A stretch of 64,000 nt of DNA from an uncultured Lachnospiraceae bacterium (GTDB lineage: Bacteria; Bacillota; Clostridia; Lachnospirales; Lachnospiraceae): positions 186,001 through 250,000 of the forward strand of contig CAMWQW010000001.1 in NCBI GenBank assembly GCA_947176505.1, read 5' to 3'. The translations under genes were made by a program, and so were the position numbers. This document shows positions 26,995-36,581 of this stretch, piece by piece. Positions within the stretch are counted from its first letter, which is position 1. Every line of letters starts with the position of its first letter. Below the pieces are notes generated by a model that worked only from the letters and a program-made list of their open reading frames with translations, had not been told where the DNA came from and searched no databases.

Positions 26995-27891
26995 TTATAC
27001 TTTGTTTCTCCTGTATTCATTAGGGCTCATTTGATAGCGCTCTTTGAATTTACGGCAAAAATAACCGGCACTTGTAAAACCTGTTTCTTCTGCAATAGTT
27101 GAGACAGGTTTTTCTGTGGTCGATAGCAGTTCGGCTGCCCTTGACAGACGGTATTGTATCAGATATGACACGGGCGAAACGCGGATTCCGGATTGAAATG
27201 TCTGCAGCGCTCCGCTCTTACTGACAGAAGCCGCCGCTGCTATTTCTTCCAGCGTAAGTTCTTCCTGATAGTGGTCGTGGATATACTGCATCATAATCTG
27301 TAGTCTCGCCTGTTTATGATTCAATCGGTGCGTTTTTGATTTTGCGGAGGACAAATCTAAGTGTTCAGACAAAATATCCCACCCTTGCAGGACAAATTGT
27401 ACCGTACGCAATTCTTTTCTATCATCAGTCTCCTGTAAATCATAAATCGATGCAAGAATCTGCAGAACCCTGTTTTGCCATTCTATATGAGGATCTAAGA
27501 TTTGGTAGGCAGCATCGGAGTGAGTGACCGGGCGGACGTACTTGTCGTACAATAGACTCTCTTTATCAGCCATCAAATCCGGCGCAAAAACAATATCATA
27601 AATATATGCCTTGTCCGTGGCTTCAAAACGATGTAGAATACTGCTGTTAATAAATAGCCCATACCCTTGGGATAACTCAATTTTATCTTGTCCCACAAGA
27701 CAAAGCGCCGTACCTTCCGCCACAGATAAAAATTCCAGCTCGTGGTGCCAGTGCCAGTCCACGCAATGAAAGTCAAACTGCCAGATATCCTCCGGATAAT
27801 AAGCAAAAGGATATTTGTCGTTTCCATGATGCACAGTCTCTCTGAGCGTATCATCGGTGCTGCCGAATATATAATTTTTAAATGATTTCAT
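26995..27891 (-). CDS. AraC family transcriptional regulator
   Basis: 298 residues. An N-terminal cupin-like effector domain (DFHCVDWHWHHELEFLSVAEG, with sugar-binding type His residues) precedes two helix-turn-helix motifs: TLEEIAAAASVSKSGALQTFQS and the AraC signature VSTIAEETGFTSAGYFCRKFKERY. It is divergent from the MFS gene at 28005, the likely target. The inducer is unknown. Confidence 0.94.
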   Translation of the reverse strand: MKSFKNYIFGSTDDTLRETVHHGNDKYPFAYYPEDIWQFDFHCVDWHWHHELEFLSVAEGTALCLVGQDKIELSQGYGLFINSSILHRFEATDKAYIYDIVFAPDLMADKESLLYDKYVRPVTHSDAAYQILDPHIEWQNRVLQILASIYDLQETDDRKELRTVQFVLQGWDILSEHLDLSSAKSKTHRLNHKQARLQIMMQYIHDHYQEELTLEEIAAAASVSKSGALQTFQSGIRVSPVSYLIQYRLSRAAELLSTTEKPVSTIAEETGFTSAGYFCRKFKERYQMSPNEYRRNKV

Positions 27892-28004
27892 TTATCATAT
27901 CCGCCAATCTGTTTTTGTGATATTATACCATCATCATGCGATTATGTACAATGATTTCAAGAAGGGTATGCGATATAATCCCACTAGAAAGGTAGAACTG
28001 CATC

Positions 28005-29189
28005 ATGAAAAATCAATATAACAAAACCATCACCGCCTGCTTTACAGGCTATATCGTACAGGCAATTGTCAATAACTTTGTGCCGCTGTTGTTTTTAACT
28101 TTTCAGCGCACCTACCACATTCCCTTGTCGCAAATTACTCTGCTCGTAACTTTCAACTTCGGCGTGCAGCTTCTGGTTGACCTTTTGTCTGTCAGCTTCG
28201 TGGACAAGATAGGCTATCGCGCCTCCATGGTTATTGCTCATATATTAGCGGCGGCAGGCATAGTACTCTTAACATTTCTTCCGGAACTGTTACCCTCGGC
28301 TTTTGCCGGAATCCTGATTGCGGTCATGACATACGCTATCGGCGGCGGACTGTTGGAAGTTCTTGTAAGTCCGGTGGTAGAAGCCTGCCCTTCGGACAAC
28401 AAGGAAAAAGCTATGAGTATGCTGCATTCCTTCTACTGCTGGGGACATGTTGGCGTCGTGCTGCTTTCTACAATATTTTTTCAACTGTTTGGGATTAATA
28501 ACTGGAAATTTCTTGCCTTTGTGTGGGCGCTGATTCCGCTTTGCAATGCTTATGTATTCACAAAAGTGCCTATTGCAGCATTGATGGAAGAGGGCGAAAC
28601 AGGATTGTCACTAAAAGATTTGCTAGGTATGAAACTCTTCTGGGTACTGCTTATCATGATGGTCTGCGCAGGAGCAAGCGAACAGGCGGTGAGTCAGTGG
28701 GCTTCCACTTTTGCCGAAAAAGGATTAGGCGTTTCCAAAACAATCGGCGATCTTGCCGGTCCTATGGCGTTCGCAATCCTTATGGGTACATCCCGGGCTT
28801 TCTACGGAAAATACGGCGATCGGATTCATCTGGATAAATTCATGATTTACAGCAGCCTGCTGTGTATTTTATCTTATCTCGGAGTATCCCTGCTCCCTTT
28901 GCCGCAGCTAAACCTGATTGCGTGTGCAGTCTGCGGACTTTCCGTCGGCATCATGTGGCCCGGCACCTTCAGTAAAGCCTCCGCCGCTTTACCCAAAGGC
29001 GGAACCGCTATGTTTGCACTGCTTGCGCTGGGCGGTGATGTAGGATGCTCGGGCGGTCCTACTTTAGTCGGAATGATATCGGGAGCACTGGGTGACAACC
29101 TGAAGGCAGGAATTTTAGCCGGTATCATATTCCCGGTACTTTTGCTGGCTGGGATTATTTTGTGCCGGAAAGAAAAACAGGAATTATAA
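28005..29189 (+). CDS. MFS transporter (sugar or nucleoside porter type)
   Basis: 394 residues, twelve predicted membrane helices. Begins MKNQYNKTITACFTGYIVQA and carries the helix 2-3 loop SVSFVDKIGYRASM, typical of the major facilitator superfamily; the layout resembles FucP/YfkF-like members. AAAGGT lies upstream of the ATG. It shares a 113-bp divergent promoter region with the AraC-type gene, which probably controls it. Substrate not determined. Confidence 0.9.
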   Translation: MKNQYNKTITACFTGYIVQAIVNNFVPLLFLTFQRTYHIPLSQITLLVTFNFGVQLLVDLLSVSFVDKIGYRASMVIAHILAAAGIVLLTFLPELLPSAFAGILIAVMTYAIGGGLLEVLVSPVVEACPSDNKEKAMSMLHSFYCWGHVGVVLLSTIFFQLFGINNWKFLAFVWALIPLCNAYVFTKVPIAALMEEGETGLSLKDLLGMKLFWVLLIMMVCAGASEQAVSQWASTFAEKGLGVSKTIGDLAGPMAFAILMGTSRAFYGKYGDRIHLDKFMIYSSLLCILSYLGVSLLPLPQLNLIACAVCGLSVGIMWPGTFSKASAALPKGGTAMFALLALGGDVGCSGGPTLVGMISGALGDNLKAGILAGIIFPVLLLAGIILCRKEKQEL

Positions 29190-29340
29190 AATGCTTTATG
29201 CTCTCGTTTTCAATGCGTTTACCCAATTATGCTGGCAATATCCAGAATGTGGCAGGGAAAACAGCCCCGGCACGGTGGCATGAAATGTTGATTTATAGTA
29301 CAATAGAGACATATCATACTTTACAAAGGACAATGATACC

Positions 29341-30345
29341 GTGAAGAAAAAACACAGAGTCTTTATCATTCTATTCATCATCATATTTCTGCTTTCCGTG
29401 CTGTATTATATTCTGGTAAATTTCCTCGTAAGCGCTGCGCTGGTGCCATCCTTTATGAGAAAACTGGAATCTTTTGAAAGGATCACGGACGAAAGCTACG
29501 CTGCGCAGGTACAGACCTCCGACATTCAGGTGAATCGACAACTTGCACTAAACCACACTGCCGAATGGGTGGACGCGGTGGATTCCCGCAAGATATCTAC
29601 AGTAAGTACAGACGGATATACTCTGATTGCAACTGAATTTTATACACAGGCTGAGGAGAATTCCGGTGAAGACACACACCTCTGGGCGCTCGTCCTGCAC
29701 GGCTACACAGGTTGGAAGGAAGAAATGTATCCTTTTGCCTGTTGGTATTACGAACAGGGGTACCAAGTTATCGTCCCAGACTTACGGTGTCAGGGAGAAA
29801 GCGAGGGCGATTTTATTGGAATGGGCTGGACAGACCACTACGACTGTAATCTCTGGATTGATTATATCCTGTCGCAGGATCCCGATGCACAAATCGTTAT
29901 ACATGGGCAGTCTATGGGTGCTTCCACAGCGCTTATCATGACCGGAGAAGAAGCCTTGTCGAAGCATGTCGCTGCAGTTGTCTCAGACTGTGCCTACACA
30001 GACGCTTATTCCATGTTCGGCGACAAAGTGACGGAATGGTTTTCTCTTCCTGCTTTTCCGTTGGTAGACTCCGCACGTGTAGTCCTTAAGCTTCGCGGCG
30101 GATATGACTTGGCAGATGCCTCCGCCCTCGACGCCGTCACAAAAAGCAGCACACCCACGCTCTTTATCCATGGCGCTTCCGATGCTATGATATCCGTCCA
30201 GATGTCCCAAGAGCTATATGATGCCGCTGTCTGTCCGAAAGAACTGCTAATCATAGACGGTGCCGGACACGCACAGGCGCAAGACAAAGACCCGGATGCA
30301 TATTATGGAGCAATCAGCCGCTTTCTTGCGCAATACATCGAATAA
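29341..30345 (+). CDS. membrane-anchored alpha/beta hydrolase
   Basis: 334 residues from a GTG start with AAAGGA ten bases upstream. A single N-terminal hydrophobic helix (VFIILFIIIFLLSVLYYILV) anchors a domain with the alpha/beta hydrolase fold: LHGYTGWKEEMYPFA (oxyanion loop), the nucleophile elbow GQSMGAS with Ser191, and the late HGASDAMISV and GAGHAQA segments holding the Asp and His. It is an esterase or peptidase of the YfhR/BAAT-like group, exposed outside the membrane or facing it; substrate unknown. A terminator follows. Confidence 0.88.
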   Translation: MKKKHRVFIILFIIIFLLSVLYYILVNFLVSAALVPSFMRKLESFERITDESYAAQVQTSDIQVNRQLALNHTAEWVDAVDSRKISTVSTDGYTLIATEFYTQAEENSGEDTHLWALVLHGYTGWKEEMYPFACWYYEQGYQVIVPDLRCQGESEGDFIGMGWTDHYDCNLWIDYILSQDPDAQIVIHGQSMGASTALIMTGEEALSKHVAAVVSDCAYTDAYSMFGDKVTEWFSLPAFPLVDSARVVLKLRGGYDLADASALDAVTKSSTPTLFIHGASDAMISVQMSQELYDAAVCPKELLIIDGAGHAQAQDKDPDAYYGAISRFLAQYIE

Positions 30346-30399
30346 TTTCCTATACCATAACATCGGATGCCAGACTTCAACAGACATTTTTATGTTAAA

Positions 30400-30446
30400 A
30401 AAGTGCCACCGCATAACCATTTCCGGCTATGATGTGGCACTTTCTT
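30400..30446. terminator. bidirectional intrinsic terminator
   Basis: AAAGTGCCAC (30400-30409) pairs with GTGGCACTTT (30434-30443), with a second short inner stem, and is flanked by A and T runs. It separates the convergent hydrolase and aldolase genes and can serve both. Confidence 0.85.
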
Positions 30447-30497
30447 TTATTTCACATAATATTACGCTCTTTTATTTGTTTACGCTTCTCTTACTTC

Positions 30498-31466
30498 TTA
30501 AGCCTTGCCGTCAGAACCAAGAACGTTCACAATCTTATGAGCAACCATATCCTTAACAGCCTGACGTGCAGGTTTCAGATACTGGCGAGGATCAAAATGA
30601 TCCGGATGCTCTGCAAAGTATTTACGGATATTACCTGTCATAGCAAGACGGATATCGGAGTCGATATTAATCTTACATACTGCAAGTTCAGCAGCCTTAC
30701 GAAGCTGTTCTTCCGGAATACCAACTGCATCAGGCATATCACCGCCGAACTGGTTAACCATCTTAACGAACTCCTGCGGAACGGAAGATGAACCGTGAAG
30801 AACGATCGGGAAGCCGGGAAGACGCTTAATACACTCTTCCAATACGTCGAAACGAAGCGGCGGCGGAACAAGGATACCATCAGCATTTCTTGTACACTGA
30901 GCTGCCGTAAACTTGTACGCACCGTGGGAAGTACCAATCGCAATCGCAAGAGAGTCACATCCGGTTCTGGAAACGAACTCTTCTACTTCTTCAGGACGTG
31001 TATAGGACTCTTTACCAGCTTCTACAACAACCTCATCCTCAACGCCTGCCAATGTTCCAAGCTCAGCCTCAACTACGACGCCCTTATCATGAGCATACTC
31101 TACAACCTGCTTTGTCAAAGCGATATTATCCTCAAAAGATTTAGAGGAAGCGTCAATCATAACGGAAGTAAATCCGCCGTCGATACAAGATTTACACAAT
31201 TCAAAAGTGTCACCATGATCCAAATGAAGAGCAATCGGAATCTCCGGATTCTCTGCAACTGCCGCCTCAACTAACTTAACCAGATAAGTATGGTTAGCGT
31301 AAGCACGGGCTCCTTTGGAAACCTGAAGAATAACAGGGCTCTTCAGCTCACCGGCTGCTTCCGTGATACCCTGAACGATCTCCATGTTGTTAACATTGAA
31401 CGCACCAACTGCATAACCGCCATTGTATGCTTTCTCGAACATTTCCTTTGTTGTAACTAATGGCAT
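30498..31466 (-). CDS. fba: class II fructose-1,6-bisphosphate aldolase
   Basis: Splits fructose 1,6-bisphosphate to two triose phosphates in glycolysis. A start at 31466 gives 322 residues (MPLVTTKEMFEKAYNGGYAV) with AAAGGTGG at good spacing; the in-frame GTG four codons earlier overlaps that site. Zinc-binding His residues sit in LHLDHGD, in GTSHGAYKF and in the later VLHGSSSVP segment, typical of the metal-dependent class. Monocistronic, ending at the bidirectional terminator. Confidence 0.96.
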   Translation of the reverse strand: MPLVTTKEMFEKAYNGGYAVGAFNVNNMEIVQGITEAAGELKSPVILQVSKGARAYANHTYLVKLVEAAVAENPEIPIALHLDHGDTFELCKSCIDGGFTSVMIDASSKSFEDNIALTKQVVEYAHDKGVVVEAELGTLAGVEDEVVVEAGKESYTRPEEVEEFVSRTGCDSLAIAIGTSHGAYKFTAAQCTRNADGILVPPPLRFDVLEECIKRLPGFPIVLHGSSSVPQEFVKMVNQFGGDMPDAVGIPEEQLRKAAELAVCKINIDSDIRLAMTGNIRKYFAEHPDHFDPRQYLKPARQAVKDMVAHKIVNVLGSDGKA

Positions 31467-31584
31467 TGCTATTACCACCTTTCTTTATAATATTGTTATT
31501 TTGACCGGCTGTCATGCCGGATATTAACTACAGTCTTTATTATAACCCAAAGCCAGACCTTACGCAAACATATTCTGGAAAATA

Positions 31585-32478
31585 TTATTCTTCCGGCACT
31601 CTGATAGTAAGCACCTTCTGTCTGTTCTCAATCACAGCCTTGCAGTGTTCACCTCCGAATTCACCGTCCAGTGTCCATGAGATGGGTTCTTCGCTCTCCA
31701 CAATAAGCTTTGACGTCTTAAATGTGTGAATGTGCTCTGACTTCACCCGCTTATCTACCAGTGCCACAATAATATTATTCAAATCAAGCGGATTCGAAGG
31801 CTTGCGTATCAGCGTCACCTCAAACAGTCCGTCGTCCAGCAGAATATCCTTCCCCGTAATTCCGCGGAAACCGCCGACAGAATAAGAATTTGTAACCATC
31901 CCATAAAGAAACTCTCCCTCTATCACCTGTTCGCCGCTTGTAATCTTTAACGGATAAGAACGTACCGACGGCAGTCTCTTAACGCCCTCCACCAGATATG
32001 CCGCATGCCCCAAAACATTCTTAATATCCTGTTTCGTCTCATACGATACATCCGTGAAAATGCCAAACGCCGCAACATAAATAAAACTGTCATGATTAAA
32101 AGCTCCGATGTCACATGGGAAATCCCTACCCTTCACAACAACATCCGCCGCCTTAATCATGTTCTTCGGAATCTTCAAACTGTTGGCAAAATCATTGGTA
32201 CTGCCTGCCGGAATATAACCTATAGGAAGCTTCTCATCGCACTGCATCATACCGCTCACGACTTCATCCAGCGTACCGTCTCCGCCGCTGCATACAACAA
32301 TATCATACCCTTCATGCCGCGTTTTAACCGCCTTAACAGCATCTCCTGCCGCCTGTGTCGGATAGGCTGTCACCTCATATCCCGCCTTCACAAATATGTC
32401 TATAATATCCAAGAGATTACTGCGAATCTGTGCCTTACCCGCCCTTGGATTATAAATAAAAAGCATCCTCTGCCTCAT
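31585..32478 (-). CDS. diacylglycerol/lipid kinase (YegS/DagK family)
   Basis: 297 residues. The N-terminal kinase domain has the family motif CSGGDGTLDEVVSGM, with GSTNDFANSL following, and the C-terminal half is the beta-sandwich of YegS/BmrU/DgkB proteins (WTLDGEFGGE near the end). It phosphorylates diacylglycerol or a related lipid at the membrane face. GGGAGG lies upstream of the ATG. Same strand as the crh-side genes but with its own ribosome site and a gap of about 110 bp. Confidence 0.92.
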   Translation of the reverse strand: MRQRMLFIYNPRAGKAQIRSNLLDIIDIFVKAGYEVTAYPTQAAGDAVKAVKTRHEGYDIVVCSGGDGTLDEVVSGMMQCDEKLPIGYIPAGSTNDFANSLKIPKNMIKAADVVVKGRDFPCDIGAFNHDSFIYVAAFGIFTDVSYETKQDIKNVLGHAAYLVEGVKRLPSVRSYPLKITSGEQVIEGEFLYGMVTNSYSVGGFRGITGKDILLDDGLFEVTLIRKPSNPLDLNNIIVALVDKRVKSEHIHTFKTSKLIVESEEPISWTLDGEFGGEHCKAVIENRQKVLTIRVPEE

Positions 32479-32588
32479 GCCTGCATCCCTCCCCGCAACA
32501 CTAATACAAACCCAAAAGAGATTTCCTGTTCCGGAAATCTCCTTTATATTCTGCCTTATCTAAATGTCATGTACGTCGTCTGCTCTTC

Positions 32589-32843
32589 CTACTTGCCGCT
32601 TAAAAATTTCTCAATTTCTTCTACCGCGGAGTTCTCATCGCTGCCTTCCGCAACGACAGTCACCTGCTCGCCGCTGGCAAGCCCCAGACTCATCATACCC
32701 ATAATACTTTTTGCATTGACTTTTCTGTCATCTGCATTGATGTACACAGTGCTCTCAAATTGACTTGCCACCTGTACGAGCATTGCAACCGGTCTGGCTT
32801 CTAAACCAGTTTCCAGTTTAATCTGGATAGATTTTTGTATCAT
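32589..32843 (-). CDS. crh: Crh-like HPr family protein (Glu at position 15)
   Basis: 84 residues from the ATG at 32843, with AAGGAGGAG upstream. It aligns along its length with B. subtilis HPr and Crh, including KVNAKSIMGMMSLGLASGE with Ser46, the HPr kinase target. The catalytic His15 of HPr is Glu15 here (TGLEARP), so it cannot pass phosphate in the PTS. Crh of Bacillus has Gln at this place. It likely acts with CcpA when Ser46 is phosphorylated. It sits directly after whiA, as crh does in Bacillus. Confidence 0.92.
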   Translation of the reverse strand: MIQKSIQIKLETGLEARPVAMLVQVASQFESTVYINADDRKVNAKSIMGMMSLGLASGEQVTVVAEGSDENSAVEEIEKFLSGK

Positions 32844-32859
32844 AATATTCTCCTCCTTA

Positions 32860-33765
32860 TTATATCCTGATTCCATCAGCAATCTCACTCAATTTGCGCA
32901 GTCTATGATTCACACCCGATTTGCCTACCGTTGGTTCCAAATATCCGCCCAGCTCCTTTAACGCAACATCCGGATATTCCAACCGGACTTCCGCCATCTG
33001 CCTTAAATTATCCGGCAGATTCTCAAATCCGTATTTGTCTCTAATCAGCAGGATATCTTCAATCTGTTTGGACGCTGCGGTAACAGTTTTGGAGATATTT
33101 GCTGTCTCGCAGTTCACACGTCTGTTAATAGAATTACGCATTTCTTTGACAATTCTTAGATTTTCCAGATTCATCAATGATACATGTGCACCCATAACAT
33201 TGAGAAGATCGACAATCCCTGCACCTTCTTTTAAATACACCACACTGTATTTCTTGCGCTTAATCACCTTGGCTTCAATCTGAAATTCCTGAATAACATC
33301 TCTCAGTTGTTCTGCCTGTGCTCTCTCGCCGCAGACAAACTCCAGATGATAGCTCTTCTCCGGATCGCTCATGGAGCCGATACTCAAAAATGCTCCTCGC
33401 AGATATGCCCTTGCACAGCAGGAATTTTTAATCAGCAAAGAACTCACCGGCGCCTTAATCGCCTCCAAAGTTTCCGCTTTTCCTGTTAAATGCAGAGCTT
33501 GTATCACTTTGCCTTCCGTTTCGTCATCAGGCAGCAGTCTGCTCTTTCCCTTCATTACAACATTATCTATATTAAATGTTTTTTTCAGTAATGTAAAGCA
33601 TTTTCTGGCAACTGCCTCATTTTCCGTATCCAGACATAAGTATCTTCCGTCTTCACATATATTTCCACAAAAATGAATCAGCGCCGCCAATTCTGCCAAC
33701 TGGCAATGTCTGGCGGAACTGATCTGCGTTGCAAGTTCTTCCTTCACTGTTCCGGAAAAAGACAT
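32860..33765 (-). CDS. whiA: DNA-binding protein WhiA
   Basis: 301 residues. An N-terminal degenerate homing-endonuclease (LAGLIDADG-like) domain (MSFSGTVKEELATQ, LRGAFLSIGSMSDPEKSYHLEF) and a C-terminal helix-turn-helix region (LKELGGYLEPTVGKSGVNHRLRKL). WhiA influences division and chromosome matters in Gram-positive bacteria. Two bases separate it from rapZ and 16 from crh, so the genes are one operon. Confidence 0.96.
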   Translation of the reverse strand: MSFSGTVKEELATQISSARHCQLAELAALIHFCGNICEDGRYLCLDTENEAVARKCFTLLKKTFNIDNVVMKGKSRLLPDDETEGKVIQALHLTGKAETLEAIKAPVSSLLIKNSCCARAYLRGAFLSIGSMSDPEKSYHLEFVCGERAQAEQLRDVIQEFQIEAKVIKRKKYSVVYLKEGAGIVDLLNVMGAHVSLMNLENLRIVKEMRNSINRRVNCETANISKTVTAASKQIEDILLIRDKYGFENLPDNLRQMAEVRLEYPDVALKELGGYLEPTVGKSGVNHRLRKLSEIADGIRI

Positions 33766-33767
33766 TA

Positions 33768-34631
33768 TTACACTCCCTGTTTAATATCCCTATGGTATAA
33801 TTTCACTCCATAATTGCCACGATCTTTCATCTTGGCATAAAATTCATTTGCCAACGTAACACTTCTGTGCTTACCGCCGGTACACCCTATTCCTATAACC
33901 AGCTGATGCTTGCCTTCCTTAACATAATTAGGTATCAGGAAGTCGAGCATGTCCGTCAGCTTATCCAAGAATACAAGTGACTCCGGAAAGCTCATTACAT
34001 AATCCTGTACTTCCTTATCATTACCAGTTTTATGTTTCAGTTCGTCAATATAGAACGGGTTTGGAAGAAATCTGACGTCGTATACCAAATCGGCATCCGC
34101 TGGGATACCGTTTTTAAAGCCAAACGATAAAATTGTAATCATCAAAGAATTGTATTCTTCATTGCGTACAAAAATATGGTCAATCTCTTCCTTTAATTCC
34201 CTCGTCAAAAGGTTTGAAGTGTCGATGACATAATCCGCTTTCTTCTTGATTTCCTGTAAGATTTCCCGTTCTTTATGCACTCCCTCTTCCACTCTTCCCT
34301 CGAGTGATAAAGGGTGCATACGTCTTGTCTCTTTATATCTTTTCAAAAGAACGGCGTCACTGGCATCCATAAACAGGATTTCAAAAAGATAGCCATTCTC
34401 CTTCAGCTTGTCCAATATACGTTGTGCGTCCCCGAAAGGTTGGTCGGCACGTACATCAAGCCCCAATGCAACTTTACTAATCTCACTGTTAGGTGTCGCA
34501 ATCAGTTCCACAAATTTCTCAATTAGCGGCACCGGCAGATTATCCACGCAGTAAAATCCAACATCCTCTAACATTTTCATGGCTGTTCTCTTACCGGAGC
34601 CACTCATACCGGTCACTACCACAAATCTCAT
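33768..34631 (-). CDS. rapZ: RapZ/YvcJ nucleotide-binding protein
   Basis: 287 residues. The P-loop reads GMSGSGKR near the N-terminus, and the C-terminal domain contains IGIGCTGGKHRSVTLANEFY, both typical of RapZ (YvcJ in Bacillus). In E. coli RapZ controls GlcN-6-P synthesis through small RNAs; in Firmicutes YvcJ is a nucleotide hydrolase affecting competence and cell envelope. GAGGAG precedes the ATG. Between murB and whiA; the yvcK (glmR) gene often found next to it in Bacillus is not in this cluster. Confidence 0.95.
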   Translation of the reverse strand: MRFVVVTGMSGSGKRTAMKMLEDVGFYCVDNLPVPLIEKFVELIATPNSEISKVALGLDVRADQPFGDAQRILDKLKENGYLFEILFMDASDAVLLKRYKETRRMHPLSLEGRVEEGVHKEREILQEIKKKADYVIDTSNLLTRELKEEIDHIFVRNEEYNSLMITILSFGFKNGIPADADLVYDVRFLPNPFYIDELKHKTGNDKEVQDYVMSFPESLVFLDKLTDMLDFLIPNYVKEGKHQLVIGIGCTGGKHRSVTLANEFYAKMKDRGNYGVKLYHRDIKQGV

Positions 34632-34646
34632 AGAGTCATCTCCTCA

Positions 34647-35579
34647 TTAGAAATCTCCCAGAAAAACCACTTCCGGCTCTAAAGAGACATGAAACCTTTC
34701 CTTTACCCGTTCCTGTACTTCTTCTATCACTTCCCTGATATCCGCCGCCGTAGCTTTCCCTGTATTGACAATAAACCCGCAATGCTTATCCGACACCTGC
34801 GCACCACCGATACGGTAACCGCGCATTCCGGCATCCATAATCAGTTTCCCGGCATAGTGCCCTTCCGGTCTCTTGAACGTGCTTCCGGCGCTGGGGTACT
34901 CCAATGGCTGTTTGCTCCGGCGCAGCTGTGCCAGTTCTTCCATTCTGGCAGCAATCTGATCTTTCTCACCTTCCGCAAGCCGCAACACCACTTCTAATAC
35001 AACAATCGGTCTGTATTTAATGGCGCTCGTACGGTATCCGAATTCCATCGTGTCATTATCGAGTGTCAGAATCTCTCCATTACTGTCCATACCACGAACG
35101 GATTCCACGACCATCTTCATCTCCCCGTCATATGCTCCGGCATTCATCACAACACCACCACCGATGCTTCCCGGTATTCCTGCCGCAAATTCCAGTCCGG
35201 TCAGACTGCTCTCCTTCGCCGCCACGGCTACCTGCGACAGCAGTGCACCTGCCTTCGCTGTCACCCGTGTGCCCTCAACCTGAATCTGTTCCATGTGCTC
35301 ACCGAACTTAAGTACAATTCCGCGATATCCTTTATCTCCTACCAGCAGATTACTGCCATTACCCAGAATAAAATAATCCTGTTCTATCCGATTCAAATAA
35401 GGAATCAGCTTTACCAGTTCTTCCTCATCCTGTATCGTAATGAAGCATTCTGCCTCCCCGCCTACGCGGAATGTGGTGTGCTTACTCATCGGTTCGTTGA
35501 ATAAGATACGCTCCCGCGGAATCACTGTTTTAATATAGTCATACATCGATGCGCTCAATACCTGTACCGTCCGTTTCAC
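34647..35579 (-). CDS. murB: UDP-N-acetylenolpyruvoylglucosamine reductase
   Basis: 310 residues. FAD-binding motifs GNGSNLLVG and IPGSIGGGVVMNAGAY are present, plus the catalytic YPSAGSTFKRPEG near residue 230 and a Glu in the C-terminal domain. It reduces the enolpyruvyl group to lactyl in UDP-MurNAc synthesis for peptidoglycan. The frame start is a GTG with only a weak site upstream; an ATG 11 codons in has no better one, so the start is uncertain. Confidence 0.95.
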   Translation of the reverse strand: MKRTVQVLSASMYDYIKTVIPRERILFNEPMSKHTTFRVGGEAECFITIQDEEELVKLIPYLNRIEQDYFILGNGSNLLVGDKGYRGIVLKFGEHMEQIQVEGTRVTAKAGALLSQVAVAAKESSLTGLEFAAGIPGSIGGGVVMNAGAYDGEMKMVVESVRGMDSNGEILTLDNDTMEFGYRTSAIKYRPIVVLEVVLRLAEGEKDQIAARMEELAQLRRSKQPLEYPSAGSTFKRPEGHYAGKLIMDAGMRGYRIGGAQVSDKHCGFIVNTGKATAADIREVIEEVQERVKERFHVSLEPEVVFLGDF

Positions 35580-35613
35580 AAATTTACTTCTTACTTATTA
35601 TATTCTGATAGCA

Positions 35614-36552
35614 CTAATCTAATACCATCTTAGCCGCACCGTAAATACCCGCATCGTTTCCCAACGTAGCCAGTGCAAATTGTGTATCTTTGCATCCGTG
35701 GAATACCGTCTTTTCAAAGGAAGGACGTATATAATCAAACAGCACTTCTCCTGCTTTCGACACGCCGCCCCCGATAACGAATATCTCCGGATTAACCACC
35801 CCGGCAACGACAGCAAGCCCTTTTCCGAGATAGTCGCCGAACTGCTTGGCAATCTCAATGGCAAGTTCATCACCTGCTTTCACTGCATCAAATACCGTCT
35901 TGGCAGACACTTCGCCTTGCCTTAATACGCTGTCCTTATCGCTTTCCCTAAGCTTCCTGTTAGCAAGCCTCGTAATGCCTGTAGCGGAAGCATATTCTTC
36001 AAGACAACCGTAATTACCGCACCCGCATGCCTCTGTCTCTTCATCTTCCACATGAATATGTCCAATTTCACCGCCTGATCCGGTAGCGCCTGTCATAATC
36101 TTTCCGTTGATAATGATACCGCCACCCACGCCGGTTCCGAGCGTAACGGCAACCAGATTTTCGTGTCCCTGTCCGCCGCCTTTCCACATCTCGCCAAGAG
36201 CCGCAACATTGGCATCGTTGCCGCCTTTCACTCTCATATCTCCTAGAAGCGTGGAAAGTTCTTTCTTAAGATTCATCTCACTCCAGCCCAAATTAACAGC
36301 CTTATGAATGACACCGTTACCATCAACCGGTCCCGGTGCACCCACACCCACACCTGCTACATCTTCCTTGGTAATTGCTTTTTCAGACATCTTGCTCTGA
36401 ATGCTTGCCGCAATATCGGGCAGAATATTTACCCCGCCATTCTCTGTTCTCGTGGGTATTTCCCATTTATCCAGCACCGTACCGCTTTCATCAAACAAAC
36501 CTAATTTCACAGTCGTGCCGCCTACATCCACTCCAAATACATATTTTGCCAT
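35614..36552 (-). CDS. glk: ROK family glucokinase
   Basis: 312 residues from the ATG at 36552, which has GGAG at good spacing; the longer frame starts seven codons earlier. It opens YVFGVDVGGTTVKLGLFD (phosphate-binding), has NDANVAALGEMW, the ATP segment VTLGTGVGGGIIINGK, and the ROK zinc motif CGCGNYGCLEEYASATG. It phosphorylates glucose entering glycolysis by non-PTS routes. Located between hprK and murB. Confidence 0.93.
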   Translation of the reverse strand: MAKYVFGVDVGGTTVKLGLFDESGTVLDKWEIPTRTENGGVNILPDIAASIQSKMSEKAITKEDVAGVGVGAPGPVDGNGVIHKAVNLGWSEMNLKKELSTLLGDMRVKGGNDANVAALGEMWKGGGQGHENLVAVTLGTGVGGGIIINGKIMTGATGSGGEIGHIHVEDEETEACGCGNYGCLEEYASATGITRLANRKLRESDKDSVLRQGEVSAKTVFDAVKAGDELAIEIAKQFGDYLGKGLAVVAGVVNPEIFVIGGGVSKAGEVLFDYIRPSFEKTVFHGCKDTQFALATLGNDAGIYGAAKMVLD

Positions 36553-36581
36553 ATTATTCTCCATTCTGCTCATTCTTTTTG

